Positions 42,482 through 53,474 of a stretch of DNA of 64,000 nt are shown here, in pieces (position 1 is the stretch's first letter; each line of letters begins with the position of its first letter). The DNA lies in the NCBI GenBank assembly GCA_038049695.1, contig CP142454.1, forward strand, positions 76,753,501 to 76,817,500. Direction: 5' to 3'. This DNA comes from Cinnamomum chago (Eukaryota; Streptophyta; Magnoliopsida; Laurales; Lauraceae). The position numbers were made by a program, and so were the translations under genes. Below the pieces are notes generated by a model. That model made no database searches. It saw only the letters and a program-made list of their open reading frames with translations, and was not told where the DNA came from.

Positions 42482-42892
42482 TTATTATTGGTTGTATTAT
42501 CTAAAGTTATAGCTAAAACTTTTTCCAAAATATTATATTCTTGAAGTTTTTCCTATTCTTTGACCAGTGTGTGGCCATTCAAGTTTAGAAAAAGTAACCA
42601 TTTTTCATCTATGTTATGGGCAGTTATACAAAGAAAGCTATCACCACTTCTAGAGCTTCCATAAATCTGTAGTTGCTAAGTAATTTTTATTATTGGTTGT
42701 ATTATCTAAAGTTACAGCTAAAACTTTTTCCAAAATATTATATTCTTGAAGTTTTTCCTATTCTTTGGCCAGTGTGTGGCCATTCAAGTTTAGAAAAAGT
42801 AACCATATTTCATCTATGTTATGGGCAGTTATAGAAAGAAAGCTATCACCACTTCTAGAGCTTTCCATAAATCTGTAATTATAGCTTACCGG
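42482..42892. repeat. About 206-bp tandem duplication in the hAT-2 core
   Basis: TTATTATTGGTTGTATTATC begins at 42482 and again at about 42687. Copies differ at a few bases. The duplicated coding segment includes the LDNTTNNK block. Confidence 0.9.
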
Positions 42893-43211
42893 GACTATTT
42901 GCTCAGTAATTTTTATTTTATTTTCCTTTTCGCTTTGCCACTGCCTAATAGCACCATTTCTAGCAGTATTTCTAAAAATCTTTTTAAATTGTGGACATAG
43001 GCACTTTGCCACTACTACTGTTGAGATTTGGGTCTGTACCCCTGACCCTCCTTCCTCTTGGGTCCTCCCAATATGTTCAGGTTCACAACTGTCCCTATGC
43101 CTTTTCAAATGGCCGGTTCCGCCACCCAAACCGACAGTATAGATATTATCACAAAATATTTACATTTTGCCTATTCAATCTATTTTCCATTTTTATTTTT
43201 AACCAAAAAGA

Positions 43212-43750
43212 CATCATATGCTTGCCCAAACTAAAGAAGTTTTGGGACTCTGTTCTGGGACTCTTAGATGTTCCACGGCCACTTCTAGCTTCCTCTTGGC
43301 CTCATTCCTCCTGTACCTTTTCTACTTCCACTTAAACATTATCACCTTCTTCCCTTAAATTAACGGAAGAAAAATCTTCGGAAAAATCTCTTGAAGGTGT
43401 CATCATATGCTTGCCCAAACTAAAGAAGTTCTAGGACTCTTAGATGTTCCACGACCACTACTAGCTTCCACATGGCCTTATTCCTCCTATACTTTTTCTA
43501 CTTTCACTTCAAAATTATCGTCTTCTTCCCTTAAATTAACAGAAGAATTCGGAAAAATCTCTTAAACGTGTCATCATATGCTTGCCTAAACTAAAGAAGT
43601 TCTAGGATTCTTAGATGTCCCATGGCCACTACTAGCTTCCACTTGGCCTTATTCCTCCTGTACTTTTTCTACTTCCACTTCAACATTATCGTTTTCTTCC
43701 CTTAAATTAACGGAAGAAAAATCTTAGGAAAAATTTCTTGAAGGTCTAGC
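43212..43750. repeat. Three tandem copies in the hAT-2 N-terminal region
   Basis: CATCATATGCTTGCC recurs at about 43212, 43401 and 43572, spacing 189 and 171 bp (63 and 57 codons). On the minus strand the copies encode an acidic stretch (NLREEDDNVEVEVEKVQEE). Confidence 0.85.
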
Positions 43751-44350
43751 CATATTCAATAAATTAAATTTGAAAAAAAAAGATGTACAATATTAGTAAT
43801 AGAGATTTTTGTGATAATTAATATAAGAAAGGGAAGAAGATGTGAGTTAATGTAATATATAGACTACATAGAAGTATGAAATCTCAAATTTAAATGAAAT
43901 AAATACCTCAATTTTTGAAATAATCTTGGGAAATGGCCCCTTATTCTTTGGCCTCCAAAAACTTCTTAGATATATGATTAGAGAGAGATTTGGATGCCTT
44001 GAGAGAGTTTGACCTCCAATGCCCAAAATATGGCCGTTTTATTTTGGGGGGTGGTGCACATTATGTGTGCCATGCCACGGAACGTTGATGTCCGTCGTGT
44101 AGTGCCGCTAGTGCGTACCGTACCTACGAGATTGGTATTTGGCTGACAAGAGAAAGCATGAGATGGCAGAAATTGAAAAGTATGATCCAAGTGAATACAT
44201 TAGCGAACTACAAATATAATTTTTTTCTTTATTGTAAATATAAAAAATGGTCTTTTATTTTTTTTATCTACAGAAATTGTAAAGGTTTCGCCGGTAATCC
44301 TATTGAAAAACCTTCAAGTAGAAAAGATCTAAATGGCTCTCTTCTTAGTG

Positions 44351-44385
44351 GAGTAGGTCGAGTTTGACCGAACCACTTAAATCTG
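44351..44385 (+). repeat. Short segment shared with 55488-55522
   Basis: GTAGGTCGAGTTTGACCGAA with CCACTTAAAT after it occurs at both places. It resembles the 3' part of a plant LTR or polyprotein end and marks two relics of one family. Confidence 0.6.
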
Positions 44386-44479
44386 TGCATTATGCTCTTC
44401 TTTGAATGTATCTTATAATTTTTTTAGTGTAAGACCTTTTTAATATTTTTAGTGTAAGACCTTTTAATATTTTTAGTCT

Positions 44480-44608
44480 AGGACCTAAGAATGACACAAA
44501 ACCCATGGCACGAAAGACCAACACGAATGGCACGGCTCAGGCATGACACATAATTGTGTCATGACGTGCCCAATATTAACCGTGCTGGCGGCACGATTGA
44601 CACCTCTA
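44480..44608 (-). repeat. Probable 5' terminal inverted repeat region of hAT-2
   Basis: On the minus strand the end reads TAGAGGTGTCAATCGTGCC, the form of Ac-like hAT ends, followed by GTGCC/GGCAC motifs in both orientations as subterminal repeats. The partner end near 24859 was not found. Confidence 0.6.
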
Positions 44609-46480
44609 CCTAGCACATAACACGAAATTTAACTCTAACTAGCTTGAATAAATCTTACCCATCAAATTAAACTCAGGGATCTTGGGAATCATTCTCAATT
44701 ACAACCTATATTCGCGAATAGTCATAGGAAACGAGATCAAAGAAGCCTCATAAAAACACAGTGTAACTAATGAAATAATCTCAAGACTCTCACACGGACA
44801 AATGAAGGGTAAATCACTTCCCAATGTCGAATAACAACTTCATTCATAAAACAGTAAGATAATAAGGCTTATGTATGCAGTTGTCCAACAAGTAGGAACT
44901 CTAGGAATGGCCCCAAATAACTCACAATAGGATCAGCCAAAGACTCTGTGCATGACAACAGCTTAGACGTAATCCTAAGGGGTTGTTGGTAATTTCTAAA
45001 CATTTAGAACTTTCTAAGGGGTTGTTCACTAAAACAGATTCAGCTATGTAACTAGTGAATATCAGGCCCCTAATTGTATTTTTTTAGAAAATCTAGAACT
45101 CAAGAAAACGGCTAAAACAGGTTTAGACATAAAATAGTAAACATCAAGGGCTTGATCGCAATATTAGGAAATCTAAAACTGAAGGAAATGTTGGAAAACA
45201 GCTTCAGATTTAAATATAAGAGATCTTAAAGTGTAAATTTCAAAAAGTCTAGGACCCAAATAAAACATCAGAATAGGTTCAGGTGTGAAAACAACCCATG
45301 ACGGGCTTATTTACAATTTCCAGAAACTTTAGAACTCAAATGAGTAACTACACAGCTTCAGGTATAATATAAACAAATGACAGGGCCTTTCTTGCAAATT
45401 TAAAACATTCGGATTTTAGTCAGAAGCTCCAATCAGCAGAAACATTTATCACATTATGGGTTTCTTGGGTCAGCTGGATTGTGGGCCCAACTAAACCACA
45501 CAAGGACCAGACCACTAAGGTCACCCCCAAGGATTCACTAATATAGATGGTCGGATCAAATTTGGGATCAGGTGGCCCATGCAGTGGCCCCACAACCAAA
45601 TTCGAAAATAGGGCCTGAAATTTGGGATTCATCAAACTTGAGTGGGTTTCTCTCAAATCTTTGGATGATTTGAGTTGAAATCAGCAGTTGAGGGACCTAT
45701 TAGCATTAGGAAATGGATTAACATGATTTCTAGGGATGGAATGATGATCTAAGGGCTCAACTACACAATTCCATGGTACACAGTGGAGGAGAAACACTGT
45801 GCAGTTGCTAGTCTTGAAGGAATTTAAACGAAATCAGCAAGGTTTATCAGCAGTAACGAGTTGATAAACAACATAATCTGAACCTGAAATGAAGTTTCAG
45901 TTGCTAGTCTTGAAGGAATTTAAACGAAATCAGCAAGGTTTATCAGCAGTAACGAGTTGATAAACAACATAATCTGAACCTGAAATGAAGTTTTGAGCTC
46001 AAACGACACAGTCTTAGTGTCAGACAGATGAGAGAAATGACTACAGCAGCAATACAAAAATTGATTTGAATGATATAAAACAGCACTTATAATCAACTGA
46101 AATCTACAATATAAAAATGGAAAAAGAAGGAATAGCATGAAGAACACCTTAATCTAAGTTCAAGCAACACAAAACTCAGCAAAACAGCTAATAGCATGGT
46201 TCCCTCAGCATATATATTGCAAGATTATGTTCAAAAATACAAATCCCATCTACCATTCAACTCTAGAATAGACTTTTAAGAACATCGAACACAAGAAAAT
46301 CTGAAAATGATCGAAGAACAACCAACCCACGCTTAGTACTTGCCTTAATGGTTGAAGATGGATTTTAATTGGAGGGATTGGCTTCAAGAGCCCACTTTCT
46401 CCTCAATCTCTACACTCCAAGCTCCTGCTGCTCTCTAGCAATGGGTAGAAAGAGGCACACACTCTCATCGAGCAACAATT
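44609..46480. other. Non-coding, LTR-like relic sequence
   Basis: No credible ORF. Repeated phrases such as GCAAATTT...AAACATT and CAGGTTTAGACATAAAATAG suggest the inside of an old, very degenerate retroelement leader. A 96-bp tandem duplication lies at 45802-45995. Confidence 0.45.
45802..45995. repeat. 96-bp tandem duplication
   Basis: CAGTTGCTAGTCTTGAAGGA occurs at 45802 and 45898. The copies are identical over nearly the whole unit. Confidence 0.92.
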
Positions 46481-47310
46481 ACAGTTTTTCTAGTGTAACT
46501 GTGTAAGTCTTCCACCACCTACACAAATACCAGAACTTACTAAACCAAAGACTTGGGCCAACTTAACCCAGTATGCTCTAAACACAAACCCAATGCTTGC
46601 TAAAGGGAAATGTCTAGGAATGGGTCCCACCCACCTATATGCTAGAAAAAATTACTAAAACACCCAGAAGTAGAAAGCAACAATTTTAAATCAGATGAAT
46701 TATAAATGCAAGAAAAATAACTAAATCAATTAAATAGGGATTCCTGGGTTTGGGCCCTTACAGATCGGCCCAACTCAACCCATTATGCTCTAAACACAAA
46801 CCCAATGCTTGCTAAAGGGAAATGTCTAGGAATGGGTCCCACCCACCTAAGCTAGAAAAAATTACTAAAACACCCATAAGTAGAAAGCAACAATTAAAAC
46901 CTTAAATCAGATGAATTATAAATGCAAGAAAAATAACTAAATCAATTAAATAGGGATTCCTGGGTTTGGGTGCTTACAGATTGGCCCAACTCAACCCATT
47001 AGGCTCTAAACACAAGCCCAATGTTATCTTAACACTAAAAGGGAATTCTAATAATGGGCTCCACCCACCTAGATTAGGCAAAATTTCTAAAATACCCCTA
47101 AGCAATAGCAAAGCATTAATTAAACCTTAAATCAAAAGAAATTATAAATAGCAAGCAGTGATCAATTAAATTAAATCCGGTCCTTACATGGGTCCCACAC
47201 TCCCACCCACCTAGAGAAGGAAAATTTACCAAAATACCCTTAAAGCACTCAACAAGCAATAATTAAACTAGGGGGATTTTCATGGTCAGGTCCTTACCAT
47301 GCATGAAACC
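46480..47310 (-). repeat. Tandem LTR fragments, about 3.5 copies of about 214 bp
   Basis: The minus strand shows TGTAAGG.CC...AACCC.GGAAT as the LTR start, with copies spaced about 212-216 bp (CAATGCTTGC at 46591 and 46803, CAATGTTATC at 47019). The same LTR family lies in plus orientation at 49600-50022. No internal coding region is attached. Confidence 0.75.
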
Positions 47311-47418
47311 ATAAAAAAACTTACCAAATCAGATTTCAAGTCTACATTGAACAAAAGTAGCTGTCGATCTACCAGGCCCTAGCATAAAAAGGTTCTACCA
47401 AATGAACAATGATGTAAC

Positions 47419-47549
47419 CTATGATGCACGGATACTTCAAAATGGGCAACGTATCGTGTCGTATCGTATCCGATACTTCACTTTTTATATGTAAAATCCG
47501 TATCCCCGCCGTGTCCTTGTCGTATCTATGCTGTATCTATGCATCATAG
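47419..47549. mobile_element. 131-bp MITE with 8-bp target duplication
   Basis: Terminal inverted repeats are CTATGATGCACGGATAC and CTATGATGCATAGATAC (right end read on the other strand). A perfect duplication GATGTAAC flanks it at 47411-47418 and 47550-47557. The interior is rich in GTATC/GATAC motifs. An 8-bp duplication points to the hAT group; a 9-bp reading would suggest Mutator. Confidence 0.85.
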
Positions 47550-47557
47550 GATGTAAC

Positions 47558-49599
47558 CCACTTCTTTTTTCTTTTACAATGGTGGAAGTCATGCAAAATA
47601 AAGTTATTATTCCCATGTATGCCTTGTTTCTTCTTATTCCATTTGATTGTCCCCCATCATCATGCATTAACGTCAAAGCCTAGAGAAGAGAGTGTGTTGA
47701 CATCACATAGGCAACAAGTTGCAAGAACTTGCAAAACCAAAATTGGAGTCTAATTTAAATGAAAGTAGCACTCGACCTACCCTGCATTGGCGTGGAAAAG
47801 GTTCTTGCCAATGATAAGATAGCATTCACATTGTTAGTTGCTAATATTAACACCCAATCTTCTAATGATGAGAACAATGTTTAAATTAGCATGTATGATG
47901 GGGATCATCATAGTGACAACTCTAGCTAGGGATATGATCTAATCTGAATTAGCCATAACACTATTTGAGGAGGGGAGGTGGGTTGCACTGACACGCCACC
48001 TCCATAGAAATGAAATCAATTTGGCCAATGAAAATACTGAGCATGGTATTCTTTTCAGTAAGGCATTTGACACCAATTTATTGTGAGATTTCATCCAATG
48101 AAATTTTCAATTTTTTTATGCCCGGGCGAATCTCCAATCCAATAGAACACCAAAGCCTCCAGAAATGCCACAAGTCTTCAATCATGTCATCACCTATTAC
48201 CCTTCTATTACAATGCAGATAAGCCAAGTGCTACTATCATACAAAAGTAAACTCAAAATATGATTTGACAAGTTTTTATTATTTCAATGCATGTGTGACA
48301 TCAACCCTCCTTTCTTGAGACTTGTGAAAGACACATGCCAAAGCATGTCTTCAACAAAAGCAAAAGATCATCACAATAGAGATGTCACAAGCCCAAGTAA
48401 CTCAAATGAAAACCCCAAGATATCCAAATGATGTCCTTTACTATTTGGAAGGTTAAAACCAACAACTTCTAACATACTGATCATGGTATTTTCCTCAAGG
48501 CTAAAACACTAGTTTATTGTGAGATCCAATCCAATGGAAATTTCATTTATTCTTGCCAAAGCCTCCACTTTCAGTCTACTAACAAAAGGCCAAACCCTGC
48601 GGAGATACCACAAGTCATAAATTATATTATTATGACAATGCACATAAGTCGAATGCTACTTTCATACAAAAGTAGACTCAAAATATGGTTTGTCAAGTTT
48701 TTATGATCTAAATGCATATGTGACATCAAGTATAACCTTTCTTAAGTCGAGTGCTACTTTCATACCTTTCCCAGGATTTGAGACAAACACATGCCAAAAT
48801 GTACATCCTTCCCTAATATGAGATGTCTCCAAATTTTACTCCAATAGAAATTGATCCTACTGTTAGATATGGCATATGACTAATAATATTATCAATGCAT
48901 ATCTATTAATAATGTATAATTTATATGATTTATACATTAGTAATTGTATGGTCAATCTTCAAATTAAACCAACTCCTATTAGAGTAAAACTAAGGGACAT
49001 TCCATACAAAACAGTTAAGATTTTGGGCAAGTATGATCAATGCAACCAACTCCTATTAGAGTAAAACATGTCATGTGTCTTCAATAAAAGCAAAAGATCA
49101 CCACATTACACTCGCTCAAAATGTACATCCTTCCCTAATATGAGATGTCCCCAAATTTTACTCCAATAGAAATTGATCCTACTGTTAGATTTGGCATATG
49201 ACTAATAATATTATCAATGCATATCTATTAATAATGTATAATTTATATGATTTATACATTAGTAATTGTATGGTCAATCTTCAAATTAAACCAACTCCTC
49301 TTAGAGTAAAACTAAGGGACATTCCATACAAAACAGTTAAGATTTTGGGCAGGTATGTATGATCAATGCAACCCATTAATAATAATGTATAATTATATGA
49401 TTTGTATATTAGTAATTGTATGGTCAAATCTTCTAGTTAAACCAACTCCTATTAGAGTAAAACTAAGGGACATTCCATACAAGGAGATAGAGTTCATTCA
49501 TCTTAAGCAGTTAAGATTTTTGGCAGACAGGCCCCACTGTCATATTTAATGGAAAGGATGTTGGTAAAATGGTAAATTGCATGTTTTACGGCATCCTTT
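47558..49599. repeat. Non-coding repeats, 320-bp duplicated block
   Basis: A block from about 48796 to 49045 is repeated at 49116-49375 (period about 320 bp), and a third partial copy runs to about 49520. Looser repeats of the phrase ACTGA(G/T)CATGGTATT link 48040 and 48480. No convincing ORF. Confidence 0.7.
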
Positions 49600-50022
49600 C
49601 TTATAAGGACCCGAACCTAGAAATTCCTATTTAGTTAATTTGAGTCACTTTCTTACAATTGATATTTACTTTTGACTTAGGGCTTAAGTATTTCTTGGTA
49701 AGTGATTTAGGGGTATTTTGGTAATTTTGCCTACTCTAGGTGGGTGAGACCCATCGTTAGAATTTTTCTTTTAGTGTCGAGTTGGCATTGGATTTGTGTT
49801 TGGAGCTTCATGGTTGAAGTTTGCTTAAGTCTAGAAGGTTTAGTAAGTTGTTTAAGGTTTAGCACAACAGAACGATAATTGTTGCAACCCTATGTAAACA
49901 AAGAGATGAGATTATCTACATTTTTTATCCGTTGCTAGAGAAGGGAGGCAAAATTAGAGTGGGGAGATAGAAGAGAATTCGAGCTTCTTGAAGACTGCAT
50001 ACTGTCTTGAAGACTGCAACTG
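49600..50022 (+). repeat. LTR fragment, plus orientation, family of 46480-47310
   Basis: AAGGACCCGAACCTAG...AATTCCTATTTAGTTAATTT and GGGGTATTTTGGTAATTTTG and CTAGGTGGGTGAGACCCAT match the complement of the tandem LTR fragments. It ends at copia C. Confidence 0.65.
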
Positions 50023-50148
50023 CATACTTAGTGCCTTGATTAAGGCCTAACATGATTATAAATAGAGCAGTGGATCATCCATGGATGTATCACGTTCTCT
50101 CCAATCTTCTTTCTTCTGATTCTTCTCAATCTAATATGGTATCAGAGC
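50023..50148 (+). repeat. Truncated 5' LTR and primer site of copia C
   Basis: Bases 50023-50136 match 55279-55392. TGGTATCAGAGC at 50137-50148 is the initiator-Met tRNA primer site. Just before the LTR, the phrase CTTGAAGACTGCA occurs twice (49988 and 50006), a small duplication at the breakpoint. Confidence 0.92.
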
Positions 50149-50720
50149 TAAGGTTATGAGGAGATTTTCCTTCATTCAATCTGAGAGATTATCCAAAAAC
50201 ATCATCGAGTGCTTCTCCTGGTGAATCGTCTCTTTCTTCTCTCTGCTGACTCTGCCTAGAGTTCTCTGATCAAGGTGGCCCACCTTTGATCAATCACTGA
50301 TCACCAGCAACACCCAGTATTTTGATCGACTAGTCTTCAGGGATTTTTGAAGATTTTTCTGGATTTTTTACTCATCGATTAAGGTACTTTTCATCCCATT
50401 CTTCATCTGACGGATTTGGGTCCTTTTTCTCAAAAGGATTTCATCACCACCGTCCAGATTTGTGGATCTTCATCCAAATCTGCTCAAACTTGGACTGGAG
50501 AACATACTTTTGATCCTTTCTAGGATTATATACTCTGATCTGAGATTGGACACCATTGTGGGCCCCACGCACCACTTCTGCCTTGAAAATCCAGTTCGTC
50601 TGGCCCCTGATTTGGGTGTTATCTGTGGTGTTTTCTCCTGCTATCACATCTGATCACATATCATCAAATCTGGTTGCATCTTTTATGCTTGGTTAGTAAA
50701 AATCATAGCATATCACTTCT

Positions 50721-50872
50721 TTACATTGTGCTTTGCTGTGATCTGCTCTTATACTGTTCTCTGCTGTTGGTTTTCTCTGCTACTGTTCACTGCTATTACA
50801 TTGTGCTTTGCTGTGATCTGCTCCTATACTGTTCTCTGCTGTTGGTTTTCTCTGCTACTGTTCACTGCTACT
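50721..50872 (+). repeat. 75-bp tandem duplication in the copia C leader
   Basis: TTACATTGTGCTTTGCTGTG begins at 50721 and 50796. It lies in the leader just before the gag start codon at 50904. ORFs read through it are shadows. Confidence 0.92.
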
Positions 50873-50903
50873 TTCTGGGTGTGCTCTGCTGCATTCAATA
50901 ACA

Positions 50904-51743
50904 ATGGACAAATATGATGTTATTCCAATTAAATTTAATGGGAATAATTATATGGCCTGGTCTTTTCATCTCAAGAATTTTGTGGAAGGCCAAGGACTGT
51001 TTGATTATCTTGATGGATCGATAACTAAACCTGCTACTGACACAAAAGCATTAGCAACCTGGTCCAAGGAAAATGCTAAGGTGATCACATGGATTCTTAA
51101 CTCCATTGATCCTCCTCTTGCCATTGCTCTTCAAGCATATACTGCTGCCGCTGATATGTGGGCACATCTCAAGAAAATTTATCATCAAACGAATAAAGCA
51201 AGAAAATTTCACTTGGATAGTGAAATTGCTAAATTCAATCAAGGAGATAAATCTGTTCAGGAGTACTTTAATGGGTTTCTCACCTTATGGACTGAGCGGG
51301 ATGCCATGATCATTCAATCTGTTTCTTTTGGATTTCTGTCTGAGGCTCTTAAATTACAAGAGGAAACTCACATCAGTCAGTTCCTTATGAACCTCAGAGC
51401 CGAATTCGAATCAGTTCGGTCTGCTCTCATGAATAGAGAAGTATCTGCGAACCTGGTTACCTGCTTCCAAGAAGTCCTTCGAGAAGAACTTCGTCTGAAT
51501 TCACAGCGTGCCATTGTTGAAGACCCAAAGGCTTTTCTAGCTCCTCTTCCGACTGATTCTGCTCTCTTGGCAGTCCCCAATCAGAAGCCTACTCAATGTT
51601 ACGAATGCAAAGGCTTCGGACATATTGCCAAAAATTGCCGCAAGAAATTGGTTTGTAGATATTGCAAACGGACTGGTCACCTTATTGAGGACTGTCGCAG
51701 CCTACAGCGACGGAATGAGACAGTCAAAGAAGCCTCCCTCTAA
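50904..51743 (+). pseudogene. Copia C gag with two zinc knuckles
   Basis: A 279-codon frame from MDKYDVIPIKFNGNNYMAWS through WILNSIDPPLAIALQAYTAA, LDSEIAKFNQGDKSVQEYFN and ISQFLMNLRAEFESVRSALM to two knuckles, CYECKGFGHIAKNC and CRYCKRTGHLIEDC, at residues about 232-263. Length and domains are normal for copia Gag, and the ORF looks intact up to the shift near 51730 that cuts it from protease. It could still make Gag. Confidence 0.93.
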
Positions 51744-52575
51744 TATGCCCCGACAGAACATTCCTGCAGCATTTCAGGCTCAAGCACCCTTATCTGATAC
51801 AGGAAGCACTTCATCCGGGGCTATATCCATGACTCCAGCCCAGATTCAAGAGCTGATCCAAAACACAGTTACTTCTGCTTATGCGTCTATGGGCTTTTCT
51901 GGTGGTCGGTATCAAACTCATTCCTCTATAGCTTTTCCTGCATTCCATTCTTCTGCCTCTCTTTCTTCTCCTATCACCTCATCCACATGGTTCTTAGATT
52001 CAGGAGCTTCCAATCACATGACATCCATAGAACATAGCTTTACAGATTCCCACGCTTACGTTGGAAAAGAGAGAATAACCACTGCTAATGGTGATCAACT
52101 ACTCATTTATGGAGTTGGTACGATTACCTTATCTAGTGTCTCAGGCCAATCCATCACCCTTCCCAATGTTTACTTTGTTCCAAAATTATCAGCCAATTTA
52201 CTTTCTGTAGGCCAACTTATTGATGATGGCTATCTTGTTCACTTCTCTTCTTCTGGTTGTGTTATACAGGGGCGACAAACTGGGAAGGTGATCGCGACGG
52301 GGAGTAAACATGGACGCCTGGTCTTGCTGGACATTGGACATCATTCTTTCATTGCTTCATCTTCTTCTCAAAATTTCAATAAATTGTGGACTGTTTGGCA
52401 TAACCGTCTTGGTCATGTAAACAATGCCCATTTGCTTTCCTTATTTAAGATTGGATGTTTGGATTCTAAAATTGATAATAAAATGATGTCTTCTTTCTCT
52501 CAATCAAAGTGTGAAACTTGTTGCTTAATAAAAGTCACATTTTGCCTTTTCCTGTTCATAATTCTCGTGCATTAG
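51744..52575 (+). pseudogene. Copia C protease and pre-integrase
   Basis: Continues from gag in the frame 51625-52575: TSSTWFLDSGASNHMTSIEH with the catalytic DSG, NVYFVPKLSANLLSVGQLID, and VWHNRLGHVNNAHLLSLF of the pre-integrase. The last 20 codons are a shadow after a shift near 52520. Confidence 0.9.
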
Positions 52576-53474
52576 CATCATTTGACATTATTCATTCTGA
52601 TGTTTGGGGTATTGCTCCTACCTTGAGTAGGACGGGATTTCAGTACTATGTGACCTTTATCGATGACCATTCTCGATACACTTGGATTTACTTTATGCGC
52701 TTGAAATCTGAAGTCTTCTCCCTTTTTCAAAAATTTTATAACATGGTCCAAACCCAATTTCAGAGAGCTATCAAGATTCTTAGATCAGATTCTGGTGGAG
52801 AATACATGTCTCATGAATTCTCTGCCTTCCTTTCTGATAAAGGCATTCTTCATCAAAAATCTTGTCCACATACCCCTCAGCAAAATGGAATTGCAGAAAG
52901 GAAGAACTGACATATTCTTGGAACTGTTCGTACTCTTTTAATTGCATCCTTAGTCCCTCCCAAATTTTGGTGTGATGCTGCTCAAACTGCTGTGTATCTT
53001 ATTAACCGTCTTCCCAGCACTGTTCTAGGAAAGACTACTCCTTACGGAGTTCTTTTTGGTAGTACCCCTTCATACTCTCACTTACGTGTTTTTGGTTGCT
53101 TGTGCTTTGTTCATCTTGCTCCTACTGAGCGCTCTAAGTTATCACCACAGGCGGCCAAGTGCGTTTTTCTTGGCTACAGTAATGAGCACAAAGGTTTTCT
53201 GTGTTATGATCAGTTCGAGAAACGCATGCGCATATCTCGCAATGTGATTTTCTTGGAACAGATTCCTTTCTTTTCTTTACGCTTGGATCATCATCCTATT
53301 GCTGTGTCCATCCTCTGTTTTCAGGAATCGGCTTCTCCATCCTCTGTTCCCAAAGTCTATGTCCGGCGCAACACAGTTCCTCCTGTGGTGACTCCCTCTC
53401 CTGATCCTCCCCCAGTGACGCGTTCTGAACTGGCAGGTAATAATGCTCCTTTTGACAATACCATCTCTTTGTGA
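52518..53474 (+). pseudogene. Copia C integrase
   Basis: The frame 52518-52910 has FDIIHSDVWGIAPTLSRTGF, FIDDHSRYTWIYF, RSDSGGEYMSH and HTPQQNGIAERKN: all three catalytic acids (D, D, E) are present. It is stopped by TGA at 52908-52910 exactly where Arg (CGA) is expected. The same frame continues at 52992 (MYLINRLPSTVLGKTTPYGV, FGCLCFVHLAPTERSKLSPQ, KCVFLGYSNEHKGFLCYD) through a Pro/Ser/Val hinge to another TGA at 53472-53474, again in place of CGA. Confidence 0.92.

Larger units (their letters stand above)
41643..43753 (-). pseudogene. hAT-2 transposase, N-terminal and core part
   Basis: Minus strand. A likely start at 43753 gives MARPSRNFS. After a repeated acidic N-terminus comes GGGTGHLKRHRDSC, the end of a BED-type zinc finger, in the frame 43129-42758, then SFLSITAHNIDEIWLLFLNL. 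42528-42325 gives VLAITLDNTTNNKVAIHLLK and NRCVCHILNLIALVGLKHIS (catalytic-core Asp and the CxxH motif), and 42216-41875 a helical segment with ELKEKFNKYW-like sequence. The gene is interrupted at 41643 by copia A and ends at 24859-25456. It is an Ac/RICESLEEPER-like protein with many stops. Confidence 0.85.

Noticed and set aside
50674..50917. Two Leu/Cys-rich ORFs resembling membrane proteins
   Set aside because: They are translations of the 75-bp leader duplication before copia C gag.
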